Notes: generated by a model from the letters alone, not told the origin. A DNA stretch of 64,000 bases from Bryobacteraceae bacterium (GCA_947458745.1 CANGYQ010000001.1:744001-808000); one strand, 5' to 3'. Counted from the stretch's first letter, positions 8,351-18,316 are shown. Program-made: numbers and translations.

Positions 8351-10143
8351 AGCGTCTCCACCCGCGGCGCACGTTACGGCCCAAGCGCCGGGAGCACCAT
8401 CACGCCCTGAATCTGTGCCGTCAGGACATCCTGGAGCAGATTGCCCAGAATGCAACCCTTGAAGACACGCTTTCCGCCGTCGCTCGACTGGCGCAGTTGA
8501 ATCCTCGCACCGGTGCGGGCATCCTGATTCCCACAGCTCAAGGTGTTCGCCTTGTTGCCAGCCCAGACTTTCCTCCCGCCCTCGCCGCTGGCATCGCCGC
8601 CGCTCAAGTGCCGGACATCCCGAACGACATCCAAGCCTATACCCTACAATCGGCGGCGGGTGAACAACTGGGCGCCATTCTCCTGTGCCGCCATCCGTCC
8701 AGCCGGCTGTCAGCCCTGGAAGCCGAACATCTCGCCGTGGCCCAGCGCCTAGCCGTCATCGCCATCGAGCAGCACAACATGGTGGACGAACTCATCCACC
8801 GCGCCCAATACGACTCGCTCACCAACCTCTGCAACCGCCTCACCATGGAAAGCAGGCTTTCACAGATCGTGCAGCGCTCACGCAGCGCACCGAAAACCGT
8901 CGGGGTCCTCTACCTGGGGCTCGACCGTTTCCGGCTGGTCAACGATGTCCTGGGCCATCGCACCGGTGATGAGCTGCTGCGCCAGGTGGGCAATCGCCTC
9001 CGCAGCGCCGTCCGCGATACCGACATCGTCGCCCGTTCTGGGGGAGACGAATTTGTCGTCATCATCCCGGCCATGGCCCGCCCGGGTGAAGTTGAAGCCG
9101 TGGCGGAGAAGCTCCGAACCCGCCTGGCAGAGTCCTTCGATGTGCATGGGCATCAGCTCTGCCTCACGGTCAGCATTGGTGGCTGTGCAGGCGCCCCGGG
9201 TGCTGATCCGGAAGTTCTCCAGCGCGATGCCTACACCGCCCTCCATCACGCCAAGCGGCAGGGCCGCAATCGCACCGTCATGTTCGATCCGGCGATGGGC
9301 TCCGCGCCCCCGCAACGCCTGGAAATGGAACGCCACCTGCGTTCAGCGATCCGCCATCAGGAACTGGAACTGCACTATCAGCCGCAGATAGAACTTCGTA
9401 CCGGTCAACTGGCGGGCGTCGAAGCGCTCCTCCGCTGGCGTCACCCGTCACTGGGCTTGGTATCGCCGGCCACCTTCATCCCCATCGCGGAAGAAACCGG
9501 CCTGATCGTCTCCATTGGGGATTGGGCCCTCGACGAGGCCTGCGGCCAGGCGCGCCAATGGCAGAAGGAAGGTCTTTCCACCGTCCGAGTAGGCGTCAAC
9601 GTATCAGCCCTCCAACTCGAACAGTCCAGCTTCACGGAGGACGTCATGGGCCATCTGGCGCAGCATGAACTGGAACCGGCGTTGATTGAACTCGAAATCA
9701 CCGAAAGCTCCCTGATGAGTGATCCGGAGCGCTCCATCGCGCAGCTCAACAGCCTGCGCAATTGCGGCATCCGTTTTGCCATTGATGATTTCGGCACGGG
9801 CCACTCGTCACTGGCTTATGTGCAGAACCTGCCGGTGGAGACGTTGAAGATTGACCGCTCCTTCGTCACCAAGATCCAGCAAGCATCCGACCGGCCTCCC
9901 CTGCTCGAAAACGTCATCCGGTTGGCTCACTCGCTGAATTTGCGCGTCATCGCCGAAGGCGTCGAAACCGCCGCCCAGCACCATGCCCTTCTGGCGATGG
10001 GCTGCGATGAAGGACAAGGCTACCTCTACTCCCGTCCGCTTCTGGCACACAGCGTCCTCAATTGGGACCGCCACCGCCCGGCCCACATCTCCCAAGTGAC
10101 CCAGGACCAGCAACCAACTTTGGCCTACAAGAACCCTCGCTAG
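8347..10143 (+). CDS. GAF-GGDEF-EAL cyclic-di-GMP protein
   Basis: This 598-residue protein starts at ATG 8347, overlapping the previous stop by four bases. Residues about 25-150 look like a GAF sensor. The GGDEF domain (about 160-325) has an intact GGDEF at about 231-235 preceded by RDTD, an RxxD inhibitory-site motif. The EAL domain (about 340-590) has EALLRW at 359-364, a DDFGTG loop near 480, KIDRSF and the EGVET motif. Both diguanylate cyclase and phosphodiesterase residues appear intact, so it could make or break c-di-GMP. No membrane segments are seen, so it is cytoplasmic. Pairing with the degenerate GGDEF protein suggests the first gene product modulates this enzyme. Confidence 0.92.
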   Translation: MKRLHPRRTLRPKRREHHHALNLCRQDILEQIAQNATLEDTLSAVARLAQLNPRTGAGILIPTAQGVRLVASPDFPPALAAGIAAAQVPDIPNDIQAYTLQSAAGEQLGAILLCRHPSSRLSALEAEHLAVAQRLAVIAIEQHNMVDELIHRAQYDSLTNLCNRLTMESRLSQIVQRSRSAPKTVGVLYLGLDRFRLVNDVLGHRTGDELLRQVGNRLRSAVRDTDIVARSGGDEFVVIIPAMARPGEVEAVAEKLRTRLAESFDVHGHQLCLTVSIGGCAGAPGADPEVLQRDAYTALHHAKRQGRNRTVMFDPAMGSAPPQRLEMERHLRSAIRHQELELHYQPQIELRTGQLAGVEALLRWRHPSLGLVSPATFIPIAEETGLIVSIGDWALDEACGQARQWQKEGLSTVRVGVNVSALQLEQSSFTEDVMGHLAQHELEPALIELEITESSLMSDPERSIAQLNSLRNCGIRFAIDDFGTGHSSLAYVQNLPVETLKIDRSFVTKIQQASDRPPLLENVIRLAHSLNLRVIAEGVETAAQHHALLAMGCDEGQGYLYSRPLLAHSVLNWDRHRPAHISQVTQDQQPTLAYKNPR

Positions 10144-10178
10144 TCTGCCGGCCACGCCTGGGCCGCGAGCCGCGAACC

Positions 10179-11591
10179 CTAGGCCAAAATCTCCGTCACC
10201 ACCCGCGCCGGGAACTGGTCGGTGAGCCGTTCCTTCAGGCCCGCCCGCTCAAAAGCCAAATCCCGATAGCTGAGGCCCAGCAGATGCAGCAGCGTGGCGT
10301 GGAAATCATGCACGCTCACCTTCTTGTCCTCCGCCTTAAAGCCCACCTCGTCGGTGGCCCCGTGCACCACGCCACCCTTGACGCCGCCGCCCGCCATCCA
10401 CATGCTGAACCCGTTGGGTCCGTGGTCGCGTCCGGGATCTTTGCCGCCGGCTTGTGAGATCGGCAGCCGTCCGAACTCACCGCCCCAGACGACCAGCGTT
10501 GAATCGAGCAATCCACGCTGCTTCAAGTCCTTCAGCAGCGCCGCCACGGGCTTGTCGGTCTTGTTGCAGGCGTAGTTCAGCCCGGCCTTCAGGTCGCCGT
10601 GCGTGTCAAAGATCTGGCTTTCAATGTAGAGCTGCACCACGCGCACGCCACGTTCCACCAAGCGGCGGGCCATCAGGCAGCGCTTGCCGTAGGAGGCCGT
10701 GGCCGGGTCATTCAAGCCATAGTCGTCGCGCGTGGCCTCCGTCTCCTTGTTGACGTCGAGAGCATCTGATGCCGCTAGCTGCATGCGCGCCGCCAGCTCA
10801 TAGCTGGAAATCCGAGCGTCCAAATCCGGCTGATACGGTCGCGTCTCGCGGTGCGCGGCGTCCAGTTGCCGCAACAGACTCCGTTCGGCCTCGACCAGGG
10901 GCCCCGGAATCTCCGCGCGTGGCTGCAAATTCAACACCGGCGGACCTTCCGCGCGGAAGCGCGTGCCCTGGTAGATAGGCGGCAACCAGGCCGATTGCCA
11001 GTTCGAGATGCCGTTGATCGGTAGACCCTTCGGGTCATCCAACACCACATAGGCGGGCAGATTCTGATTCTCCGTGCCCAGGCCGTAGCTCACCCACGCC
11101 CCAATCGAAGGCCGGGTAGCAATGGTGCGGCCGGAATGCAGCAGGAACAGCGCGGGCTCATGATTGGCATGTTCGCCGTACATCGACCGGATCAACGCAA
11201 TATCGTCCACACACGTAGCCAAGTGCGGCAGCGCGTCCGAGATCTCGATGCCACTCTTCCCGCACGGCTTAAACTCAAACGGCGACGGCATCAGCGTTCC
11301 GGCTTCCTTGCCATTGGAGATGGCGAACGCCAGCTCACGAGAGGGCGTCTTGCCCGCCATCTTGTTCAACATGGGCTTCGGGTCAAACAGATCCACCTGG
11401 CTGGGGCCGCCGTTCATGAATAGGTGGATCACGCTCTTGGCTCGCGCCGGAAAGTGGGCCTTCTTGGGCTTCAGGTCAAACGTGGGGGCTGCGTACAAGT
11501 CGCCCCCCAGCAACGACGCCAGCGCCGCCCCGTGGACCCCGTCCACCATTGTCGAAAAAAAGTCCCGCCGCGTCCGTTTGGCCATATTCAT
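10179..11591 (-). CDS. DUF1501 family protein with Tat signal
   Basis: The 470-residue product starts with a twin-arginine signal (KRTRRDFFSTM) followed by a hydrophobic stretch, so it should be exported folded. The body shows the DUF1501 (sulfatase-like) pattern: FMNGGPSQVDLFDPK near residue 60 and VWGGEFGRLP plus GRDHGPNGFSMWMAGGGVKGG toward the C-terminus. These proteins are related to alkaline-phosphatase-fold enzymes and are abundant in Planctomycetes and Acidobacteria, nearly always beside a DUF1549/DUF1553 cytochrome, as here (gap of 2 bp). The function is not established; the pair is thought to act on an extracytoplasmic substrate. Confidence 0.92.
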   Translation of the reverse strand: MNMAKRTRRDFFSTMVDGVHGAALASLLGGDLYAAPTFDLKPKKAHFPARAKSVIHLFMNGGPSQVDLFDPKPMLNKMAGKTPSRELAFAISNGKEAGTLMPSPFEFKPCGKSGIEISDALPHLATCVDDIALIRSMYGEHANHEPALFLLHSGRTIATRPSIGAWVSYGLGTENQNLPAYVVLDDPKGLPINGISNWQSAWLPPIYQGTRFRAEGPPVLNLQPRAEIPGPLVEAERSLLRQLDAAHRETRPYQPDLDARISSYELAARMQLAASDALDVNKETEATRDDYGLNDPATASYGKRCLMARRLVERGVRVVQLYIESQIFDTHGDLKAGLNYACNKTDKPVAALLKDLKQRGLLDSTLVVWGGEFGRLPISQAGGKDPGRDHGPNGFSMWMAGGGVKGGVVHGATDEVGFKAEDKKVSVHDFHATLLHLLGLSYRDLAFERAGLKERLTDQFPARVVTEILA

Positions 11592-11593
11592 TC

Positions 11594-14362
11594 CTAGTCG
11601 ATGAAACTGAATTCCGCTGAGTTCAGGATGGCGTGGCAGTAGTTAGCCAGTGCCAACCACTCCGCCTGCCAGGTCCGCGGAGCATCGGCGTTGTCCGTCG
11701 ACAGCCGCGCCGGCCATTGCTGGCGGAATTGGGTGATCGCCTGCAAGCCCGTCCGTACTTCGCTCTCTGATGGGCGGCGCGTGTAGGCGCGCAAGTAGAT
11801 CAGCTCCACCTGCTTGGCCCGGTCCCCTTCCGCCTCGTCGATCACGCGCCCGGCCATGAACTTCGCCAGATCCCACGTCATGGAGCCGTTCATCATGTGC
11901 AGCGCCTGCGTGGCTACGTTCGACCGGCGGCGCTCCGTGCAGTTGGGCGTCATGGCGGGTTGATCAAAAGCATCCAGCAGCGACAGCGGCGTCTGCCGGC
12001 GATGCAGAGTGTAGATGCTGCGCCGATAACCGGTGGGCGTCACTTTGGCCGTCACTTCCTTGTCCGCGCGCACTTCAATCTCCGCGGGTGAACCGTAGGG
12101 CGTCGCGTCCAATCGACCAGCGGTGGCCGCCAGCGAATCAAACAACGTCTCTGCATCCATACGCCGCAGCGTCATGCGCGACAGCAGCGCGTTGTCCGGA
12201 TCCTTCGCGGCCAGCTCATCGGAAATGTACGAGCTCTGCCGGTAGGCTTCCGAAGTCACCATCAACCGGTGCATCGTCTTTAAGCTCCAGCCACGATCCA
12301 CGAACTCCGTCGCTAACCAATCCAACAGCTCCGGATGCGTCGGCGCCGTGCCGGACTTGCCAAAGTTCGCCACCGTCGGCACTAGGCCCGCACCAAAGTG
12401 TCGCATCCAAAGCTGATTCATCGCCACCCGCGCCGTCAGCGGATGGTTGGGTTGCGTCAGCCATTGGGCCAGGCCCAATCGCCGCCCGGACGCTCCCGGG
12501 AAGGGGGACACGGCCTGATACGGTTTCAACGCCGGGTTATCGAACAGCAGCGGCACACCGGCATCCACCGGCTGACCAAAGCCCACCGGATCCCCCCGGC
12601 GTAGCAGGTAGAACTGCGATGGCTCCGCGTTGTCACTCAAGATGCGGACGTGCGGCTTGGGCTTCAACTTGCCTCGCGCTTCCTGGCGCTGCTTTTCAAA
12701 GGGCTGCGTCTGCAGGGCCAACTCCGGGTACTTCTTCGTCAGCTCGCCATCCTTCAACCCCGGATCCTTCACGCGATAGGGAGCCATCAGCTTGCTGATG
12801 TGTTCATCGATTCGCTTGATCTCGATCTCCAGCGGGCCATTGGCCTCCTGCACCGCCCGGCGTTCGCTGTCGAGCGCCAGATCCAACTGGCGCTTGTTGG
12901 GCGTGCGCCACTCGTAGGGGTCATAGGCGGCTTCGAGAATCGCGCTCAGGCGGTAGTAGTCGCTCTGCGGGATCGGATCGTACTTGTGGTTGTGGCAGCG
13001 CGCGCAGCCCACCGTCAGGCCCATCACCGATGAAGTGAGCACTTCCACTTCCTCGGCCACGATGTTCATGCGCTCAGCGATCAAACCGCGTTCCGCCGAA
13101 TCTGTCGGGTCCGGCACGGTGCGCAGAAACCCAGTGGCCGCCAACCGGTCGATCAGCTCCTGGCTGGCGACGCCGCCCTTCAGTTTGGTCCAGTCATCGG
13201 ACAACTCATCCCCGGCAATCTGCTCCATCAGGAACCGGTCGTAGGGTTTGTCGGCATTCAGTGACCGGATGACATAGTCGCGATAGCGCCACGCGAAACG
13301 GCGCACGCCGTCGTCCTGGCCAAAGCCTTCGGAATCGGAATAGCCTGCCATGTCCAGCCAGTGCTGCCCCCAACGCTCACCATACTGCGGCGAAGCGAGC
13401 AGTTGATCCACCAGCCGTTCATAGGCGTTGGGCGCTTGATCCTTCAGATAAGCATCGATCTGCGCGGTGGTGGGCGGAATGCCCGTCAGGTCCAGGTAAA
13501 CGCGGCGGAGCAAAGTCAGCCGATCAGCACGCGCCGAATAGTTCAGGCCCTTGGCTTCCAGCTTGGCGAGCAAGAAAGCATCAATGGGGTTGATCACGCG
13601 GCCCGCCGCCTTCACCGTCGGCACGCTCGGCTTACGGGGAGGCTGGAAGGACCAGAACTGGCGGTCCTTGGGAGTGACCACACCGCTGGAGGCCACGGGG
13701 GCATTACTGGGGCCAGGCGCACCGGCGGCAATCCAGGCGCGAATCTTTTCGGTTTCACTCGCCGTCGGCAGTTCCACCGCCAAGTCCTTGGCTTCCGCGG
13801 CGGGCGGCATCTGGCCGTCCACAATCTTGCGGTAGAGCAGGCTCTCCTCAGGCTTGCCGGGAACCAACGCCGGACCCGACTTGCCGCCCTTGGCCCGGCT
13901 GGCCACTGTCCGCAGATCCAGGCCGCCGGACTGCGTGCCGCTGCCATGGCACACCACACAGCGCGCCTGCAAAATGGCCCGCACTTCATGCTCGGCCACG
14001 ACAGCCGCCGCTTCCTCAGCGGGCTTCAGCGACCGGTCAATCCAACCGCGAAGTGTATCGATCTCCGCTGCGGTCAGCTTCAACTTGCCGGGCGGCATCT
14101 GCTGGGTCACTACTTTGTCCAGCAGGAGGCTCTTGGCTGCATCACCCGGTACCACTGCCGGACCCGATGCGCCACCCTTCAGCACCGCCTCCGCCGCGCG
14201 CAGATCCAGCTTGCCCTGCGCCACCGCCCCATGGCAGCTCAAGCAGCGCTTCTCAAAGATCGGCTTAACGTCCGTGTCGAACTTCGGGTCCGCCGCCCAG
14301 GCAGCAGACGGCAGTCCGGCAAAAGCCAGGACCAAGGCGAGAGTACGCGCGTTCAGCAGCAT
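11594..14362 (-). CDS. PSD1 and planctomycete cytochrome c domain-containing protein (DUF1549/DUF1553)
   Basis: This 922-residue exported protein has an N-terminal signal peptide ending near AWAAD and two CxxCH heme-binding motifs, CLSCH at residues 40-44 and CVVCH around 135. A long DUF1549 region follows (RLTLLRRVYLDLTGIPPT, LDMAGYSDSEGFGQD), with a third CxxCH-like site CARCHNHKYDPI, and then the DUF1553 domain. The C-terminus carries conserved RRSIYTLHRRQTP and the TQALHMMNG segment. It is transcribed 2 bp upstream of the DUF1501 gene and both are likely made from one message. The family is a periplasmic multiheme protein of unknown reaction; a role in oxidative breakdown of complex substrates has been proposed but not shown. 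Confidence 0.93.
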   Translation of the reverse strand: MLLNARTLALVLAFAGLPSAAWAADPKFDTDVKPIFEKRCLSCHGAVAQGKLDLRAAEAVLKGGASGPAVVPGDAAKSLLLDKVVTQQMPPGKLKLTAAEIDTLRGWIDRSLKPAEEAAAVVAEHEVRAILQARCVVCHGSGTQSGGLDLRTVASRAKGGKSGPALVPGKPEESLLYRKIVDGQMPPAAEAKDLAVELPTASETEKIRAWIAAGAPGPSNAPVASSGVVTPKDRQFWSFQPPRKPSVPTVKAAGRVINPIDAFLLAKLEAKGLNYSARADRLTLLRRVYLDLTGIPPTTAQIDAYLKDQAPNAYERLVDQLLASPQYGERWGQHWLDMAGYSDSEGFGQDDGVRRFAWRYRDYVIRSLNADKPYDRFLMEQIAGDELSDDWTKLKGGVASQELIDRLAATGFLRTVPDPTDSAERGLIAERMNIVAEEVEVLTSSVMGLTVGCARCHNHKYDPIPQSDYYRLSAILEAAYDPYEWRTPNKRQLDLALDSERRAVQEANGPLEIEIKRIDEHISKLMAPYRVKDPGLKDGELTKKYPELALQTQPFEKQRQEARGKLKPKPHVRILSDNAEPSQFYLLRRGDPVGFGQPVDAGVPLLFDNPALKPYQAVSPFPGASGRRLGLAQWLTQPNHPLTARVAMNQLWMRHFGAGLVPTVANFGKSGTAPTHPELLDWLATEFVDRGWSLKTMHRLMVTSEAYRQSSYISDELAAKDPDNALLSRMTLRRMDAETLFDSLAATAGRLDATPYGSPAEIEVRADKEVTAKVTPTGYRRSIYTLHRRQTPLSLLDAFDQPAMTPNCTERRRSNVATQALHMMNGSMTWDLAKFMAGRVIDEAEGDRAKQVELIYLRAYTRRPSESEVRTGLQAITQFRQQWPARLSTDNADAPRTWQAEWLALANYCHAILNSAEFSFID

Positions 14363-14433
14363 AGCGGGATTTCCCCACTTTATCGCACTGTTTACTGCCC
14401 TGGACCGCCCGCCGATGCGTTTGGACGTTGACC

Positions 14434-15873
14434 TTACTGCGTAATGGTGAACTTATCCAGCTCGCGCCCGTCCGCGGCGATCTGCTTGATCTGGACACTC
14501 TTGGGGTTCACAGTCACGTGGGTGAATGAATGGATGGTGGAGACAAACTTCACCGTGAACTCCTGCCAGGACGATGGGTCCGTCTCCTGCTCCGGGTTGT
14601 AGAGGCCCGCCCCGCCGGCGCCGGTCACCAGCCAGATGACGCCCTGGGGCTTGGTGTTCTTGGCTCCATCGAAGCTCTTGTCCAGCGTAAACGCACCGTC
14701 AATTTTGCCCTTAATCATCGGCCGCTTCGCCGCCTGCTCCGCATTGGGCTTGAAGCGGATCGGGTGGCTCCGCTGGTAGTTGTGGACGTGGCCGGAGAAC
14801 ACCACCTGGACGCCCTCTTCTTCAAAGATGTCCGACAGCAGGCGCATCCATTGGTCGTTGAAGTGGGCCTTTGATGAGTTGAACGGCGGGTGGTGCAGGC
14901 CCACAAACCGCCACGGCATCTTCTTGGCCGCGCGCAGGTCATTGCGGACCCACTCGCGCAGCTTGGGGTCGGTCCAGTCGACATAAGGGTTGGAGTCGAG
15001 CATGGTCCAGTGCACGTCGCCGTAGTCAAACGAGTACATGCCCATGCGCGGGAAGTTGGGCGCGGTGCGAGCGAAATCGGCCACTTGTTCCGAGCTGCCC
15101 TTCAGTTCCGGAACGCCATTGCCGCTCTTTTCGGTCAGCGGGCCATTCATCGGTTGGCTCCAGTAGTAGAAGTAGGCCAGGCCATCCGGCGTCTTCTCCA
15201 GATCCACCTGCGGCTGAGAATCGTGATTGCCCAAGTTGGCCACCGTCAGCGTGGAGCGCAACACCGGGCCGCCCACGTTGCGGGCCGCCTGATCCGCGTT
15301 GTAGATGGGGAAGAACTTCTGGTAGTACTCAGTCACCAAGCCGCGGCCGTACACCACATCGCCCACCATGAACACGTAGTCTGGCTTGGCCTTGGAGATC
15401 TCAAAAGCCACCGCCTTCTGTCCGTCGCTATTCTGCGCAATGTCCCCCAACACGGCAAACGTGCTGGTGACACCGGCGGGCTTGCGTGCCAGGCCTTTGT
15501 CTTCAAACACCGGCTTGCCGGCCAGCGTCACCCGGTAGCTGAACGCGCCGCCCGGCTTCAGACCGGACAATGTCGCCTGATAAACCCGGTGTGCCTCAAA
15601 ACCCTTGACGTTGACGCGCCGTAGTGTCGACGCGTTAGCCGGTACCCACTTCGACTGACCCTCGCCTTTGTACTCGACACCCCACGCCTGATCGGTATCC
15701 GCGGCATGCCACAGCAGCACCAGTGATTCCTTGGCCGCCGGCTTGGGCGCGTCCCCCAGCTGTAGATAGGGCTTGGTGAGAAATGGGTTGGTTTGCGCCC
15801 CCACGGGCAGCAGCAAAGCATCCAGGGCAGCGAAAAGACAGAGAACGAAGGTCCGGCGAATCATCCTCTCCAT
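14434..15873 (-). CDS. Purple acid phosphatase-like metallophosphoesterase, exported
   Basis: The 479-residue protein begins with a signal peptide (FVLCLFAALDALLLPVGAQ). Residues about 50-130 form a fibronectin-like purple acid phosphatase N-terminal domain. The catalytic domain shows the five metallophosphoesterase blocks: LGDIAQ, VGDVVYG, LGNHD, LHHPPF and FSGHVHNYQRS. These bind a dinuclear metal centre and support phosphomonoester or phosphodiester hydrolysis in the periplasm. An internal Met three residues in (MIRRTF) is an equally good start. It lies 71 bp upstream of the PSD1 gene in the same direction and might share its transcript, although the gap leaves room for a separate promoter. 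Confidence 0.92.
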   Translation of the reverse strand: MERMIRRTFVLCLFAALDALLLPVGAQTNPFLTKPYLQLGDAPKPAAKESLVLLWHAADTDQAWGVEYKGEGQSKWVPANASTLRRVNVKGFEAHRVYQATLSGLKPGGAFSYRVTLAGKPVFEDKGLARKPAGVTSTFAVLGDIAQNSDGQKAVAFEISKAKPDYVFMVGDVVYGRGLVTEYYQKFFPIYNADQAARNVGGPVLRSTLTVANLGNHDSQPQVDLEKTPDGLAYFYYWSQPMNGPLTEKSGNGVPELKGSSEQVADFARTAPNFPRMGMYSFDYGDVHWTMLDSNPYVDWTDPKLREWVRNDLRAAKKMPWRFVGLHHPPFNSSKAHFNDQWMRLLSDIFEEEGVQVVFSGHVHNYQRSHPIRFKPNAEQAAKRPMIKGKIDGAFTLDKSFDGAKNTKPQGVIWLVTGAGGAGLYNPEQETDPSSWQEFTVKFVSTIHSFTHVTVNPKSVQIKQIAADGRELDKFTITQ

Positions 15874-15967
15874 TGTGCCTGCTGCGCGCGTCTGCTGCCT
15901 TACGATCGTGTGAAAAAGGCGTCGCGCGGAGGCGATTTTCGTTTAGCATTGGTAATCGCTGAGGCGG

Positions 15968-15983
15968 GATACCGGCGGGTATC
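15968..15983. repeat. Small perfect hairpin in the 15874-16037 intergenic region
   Basis: GATACC and GGTATC form a 6-bp stem around a GGCG loop. It sits between two divergent genes. No T tract follows, so a terminator role is not supported. Nothing else recognisable was seen in this 164-bp gap. Confidence 0.35.
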
Positions 15984-16037
15984 TGTGAAACGATTAGGCT
16001 GCCGCCGGTCACGATCAGGAGTCAGGCGCCCGAATCG

Positions 16038-17342
16038 ATGCCGAAACCGGAGGTAAACACGAAGACCATTGTCACCATGGCTCTGTTGTCCGTGCTCGGC
16101 CTGAATACAGCCCGGACGGTATCGCAGAATGGCGGCGCTTCTGGTGCAAGTAGCCCATCAAGCGGCCTCCGGACGGCGGAATCCGCGCTGGCACCGCCCA
16201 CCGCCGAATCATACCGGGAAAAACTGAGCGACATGGTGGCGGGGGCACAGAGGCCGCTCTCCGTCCTGGTGGCCACTGTACCGGACCCGGACCAGACCGG
16301 ATTGCGGATCTATACTGACCGGGCTCTCGATGCGATTCAACTGGCGGCCTTTCATCGCAAGTACGTGCTGATGAAGCATTGGGTGCCCTGGAAGACCGGG
16401 CCGGACCGCTTGGATGATACCTATTCCTCGCGCCGGGCGCAGGCCCAGGAGAACGCAGCCAAGGCACAGTTTCCAGGAATGCTGGTGTTTGAGGATAGCG
16501 CTGCCGACGGCAGCATGGTGGTGCTGCTAGTTCCAGACACGCCCACGTCCGGTGTGAACATCCCTGTTCTGCAGGAAGCACTGGGGCTGCTCACCGACAG
16601 CAACGGCAACTCTTACCCGAAAGGATCAAAAGACCCGGCCTGCAAGGTGACCTTGGTGGGGCCCTCATTCAGCGGAGGCCTCCACGGCCTGAACGACTTT
16701 ATTGTCGGCAACCGAGGCGGCTGCATCTCTCGGGTCATCACCGGCCCAGCCACTGGGATTAGCCCTGGTTTTCTGCAAGGCCTGGGTGCCGACTCCACAA
16801 ATCCAGCCAACCCAATGGAGCCCCCAGCCGCCCGGAGTGTTCCTCTAAACTGGGTCAGAACTCAACAGTCCGAATCCCGCGGTGCGGTGGAAGATTACCT
16901 GTTCGCGCAGCGGGAACTTGGCCTCGGGCTGATTTCCCGCGGCCGCGTCCTGCGCCTGGTGGAGGATGCCACCGGCTTCGCCATCGCCCTGGCAGACGGC
17001 GTGGCGCAAGGCAAGGCCAACATCTTTACCGACCCCGAGACCAACAAGACTCACGTCTTTGCCATCGAGCAGACCGGCAGGCCGTTTGAGCCAGGTAGAG
17101 TCCTGTCGATCAAACTTGATGGAACGGAGACTGAGGTCAGCAAAGTACTTGACCCGCAGGAGCTCATTCTGAAAGATGCGTGGCCCTCCAAGGGGGAGGT
17201 GCGGTACGAATTTAACCCGCGAAGCTCACCAACGTACTCGCACTTTGGAACCGCGTTGTTGAGCGCGGATGGTCAGACTCTGACGCGGCCAGGCACCAAC
17301 TGGGCAATGGCTTCAACCGCTGGATGCGCGGGCAGCGAATAG
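16038..17342 (+). CDS. Unknown exported protein, probable N-terminal part of a frameshifted large gene
   Basis: This 434-residue frame begins with a short basic segment and a hydrophobic stretch (TIVTMALLSVLGLNTA) that could be a signal or membrane anchor. The middle contains a beta/alpha-looking region (GMLVFEDS, MVVLLVPDTPTSGVN, VTLVGPSFSGGLHGL). I do not recognise a named family. Its last part (about 17216-17342) overlaps a second open frame that continues with similar composition and no sign of a fresh ribosome-binding site, so the natural product is probably this frame joined to the next one by a -1 shift. Alternatively, it is a complete short gene. The C-terminal residues after about 395 may therefore be out of frame. 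Confidence 0.6.
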   Translation: MPKPEVNTKTIVTMALLSVLGLNTARTVSQNGGASGASSPSSGLRTAESALAPPTAESYREKLSDMVAGAQRPLSVLVATVPDPDQTGLRIYTDRALDAIQLAAFHRKYVLMKHWVPWKTGPDRLDDTYSSRRAQAQENAAKAQFPGMLVFEDSAADGSMVVLLVPDTPTSGVNIPVLQEALGLLTDSNGNSYPKGSKDPACKVTLVGPSFSGGLHGLNDFIVGNRGGCISRVITGPATGISPGFLQGLGADSTNPANPMEPPAARSVPLNWVRTQQSESRGAVEDYLFAQRELGLGLISRGRVLRLVEDATGFAIALADGVAQGKANIFTDPETNKTHVFAIEQTGRPFEPGRVLSIKLDGTETEVSKVLDPQELILKDAWPSKGEVRYEFNPRSSPTYSHFGTALLSADGQTLTRPGTNWAMASTAGCAGSE

Positions 17343-18316
17343 AGATCAACTATTCCTCCTGCGAAGTGGCCGATGTGGAGAGCCGTGCACAGCTGAGGCT
17401 GGGGAACTGCAACAACCCGCCCGTCCGGACATTGCTCAAAGTCAGCGATAAACCGCCCGAGTGGCGACACGCAGTGAACTACGCTATCGATTGCCTGTCC
17501 GTAAACGATCGGGCGTGCACGCCGGACGATGCCAGCTTCCCGTGGCAGATTTCTCGCATCCGAAATGCCGCCCCCGACTTGGCGGATTCGAAAGAACGGC
17601 CGGCCTCGGCCCCATCAGTATTCAGCCTCCCGCTTCAGCTGCGAGACACCCGGCGGGAAGAGGGCTCCGTGCCGATGTTTGCGGCCAGCCAGACGCCAAC
17701 TGCCCAAGAAGCGGTACTGGCCCAGATTGCCGCCCAGATTGAGCGCCAACGGCCCAATTTTGTCTCCATCGTCGCCACGGACGTGATGGACTCGTTGTTC
17801 CTGGTGAAGTTGCTTCGCGCCAACAATCCGGATCAGAGACTACTCCTGGTGGATCCGGACCTTCTGTATCTGCGGGCCCAGGAAATGATTTCGGCCACCG
17901 GTGTGATGGCGGCCACAACGTTGCCTAACTCCACGCACTTGCTCATCTCCGGCATTAGGCAGTTCAACTTTGACAGCGAGTACCAGGCATCCGTCTTTCA
18001 GGCTGCTCGCGAAGCCATGCAGAGCCTCAGGCTCAAGGCGGATGGAACCAAGAGCCCGACGGCAAACACTGTTGCCGGCCCGACGAGCAAACGGTTGGAT
18101 CTCGGCTGGTCCGGAGCGGCGATCCCGCCCTGTGACATAGTCGCGCCCCTTACCCTGAACCCGCTCTGTGCACCACCGTCACCGCCGTTATGGCTGGTCG
18201 CACTCGGCAAGGATGGCTACTGGCCGATCGCCCAACTGCGGGTTCCGCCACCATCTGGCGACCCGAGCATGGCACCGCAAAAAAATGCCCCTGGTGGAAA
18301 GACCCGCTGCGGGTGA
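17324..18316 (+). CDS. Unknown protein, probable middle part of a frameshifted large gene
   Basis: This 330-residue frame is open from 17216; its first ATG is at 17324 within the end of the previous frame. The upstream codons 17216-17323 read as plausible protein (LWNRVVERGW, GNGFNRWMRGQ), which argues that the frame is a continuation rather than a new gene. The centre has SIVATDVMDSLFLVKLLR, a LLLVDPDLL strand and a TTLPNSTHLLISG segment, like a Rossmann-type or periplasmic-binding fold. Near its end the frame meets an A7 run (18279-18285), after which the codons switch sense to the next frame. The family is not recognised. It is either a pseudogene piece, a sequencing indel or, less likely, a separate gene. 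Confidence 0.55.
   Translation: MRGQRIEINYSSCEVADVESRAQLRLGNCNNPPVRTLLKVSDKPPEWRHAVNYAIDCLSVNDRACTPDDASFPWQISRIRNAAPDLADSKERPASAPSVFSLPLQLRDTRREEGSVPMFAASQTPTAQEAVLAQIAAQIERQRPNFVSIVATDVMDSLFLVKLLRANNPDQRLLLVDPDLLYLRAQEMISATGVMAATTLPNSTHLLISGIRQFNFDSEYQASVFQAAREAMQSLRLKADGTKSPTANTVAGPTSKRLDLGWSGAAIPPCDIVAPLTLNPLCAPPSPPLWLVALGKDGYWPIAQLRVPPPSGDPSMAPQKNAPGGKTRCG

Noticed and set aside
13361..14431. 356-residue open frame on the plus strand
   Set aside because: Antisense to the PSD1 cytochrome with its heme motifs.
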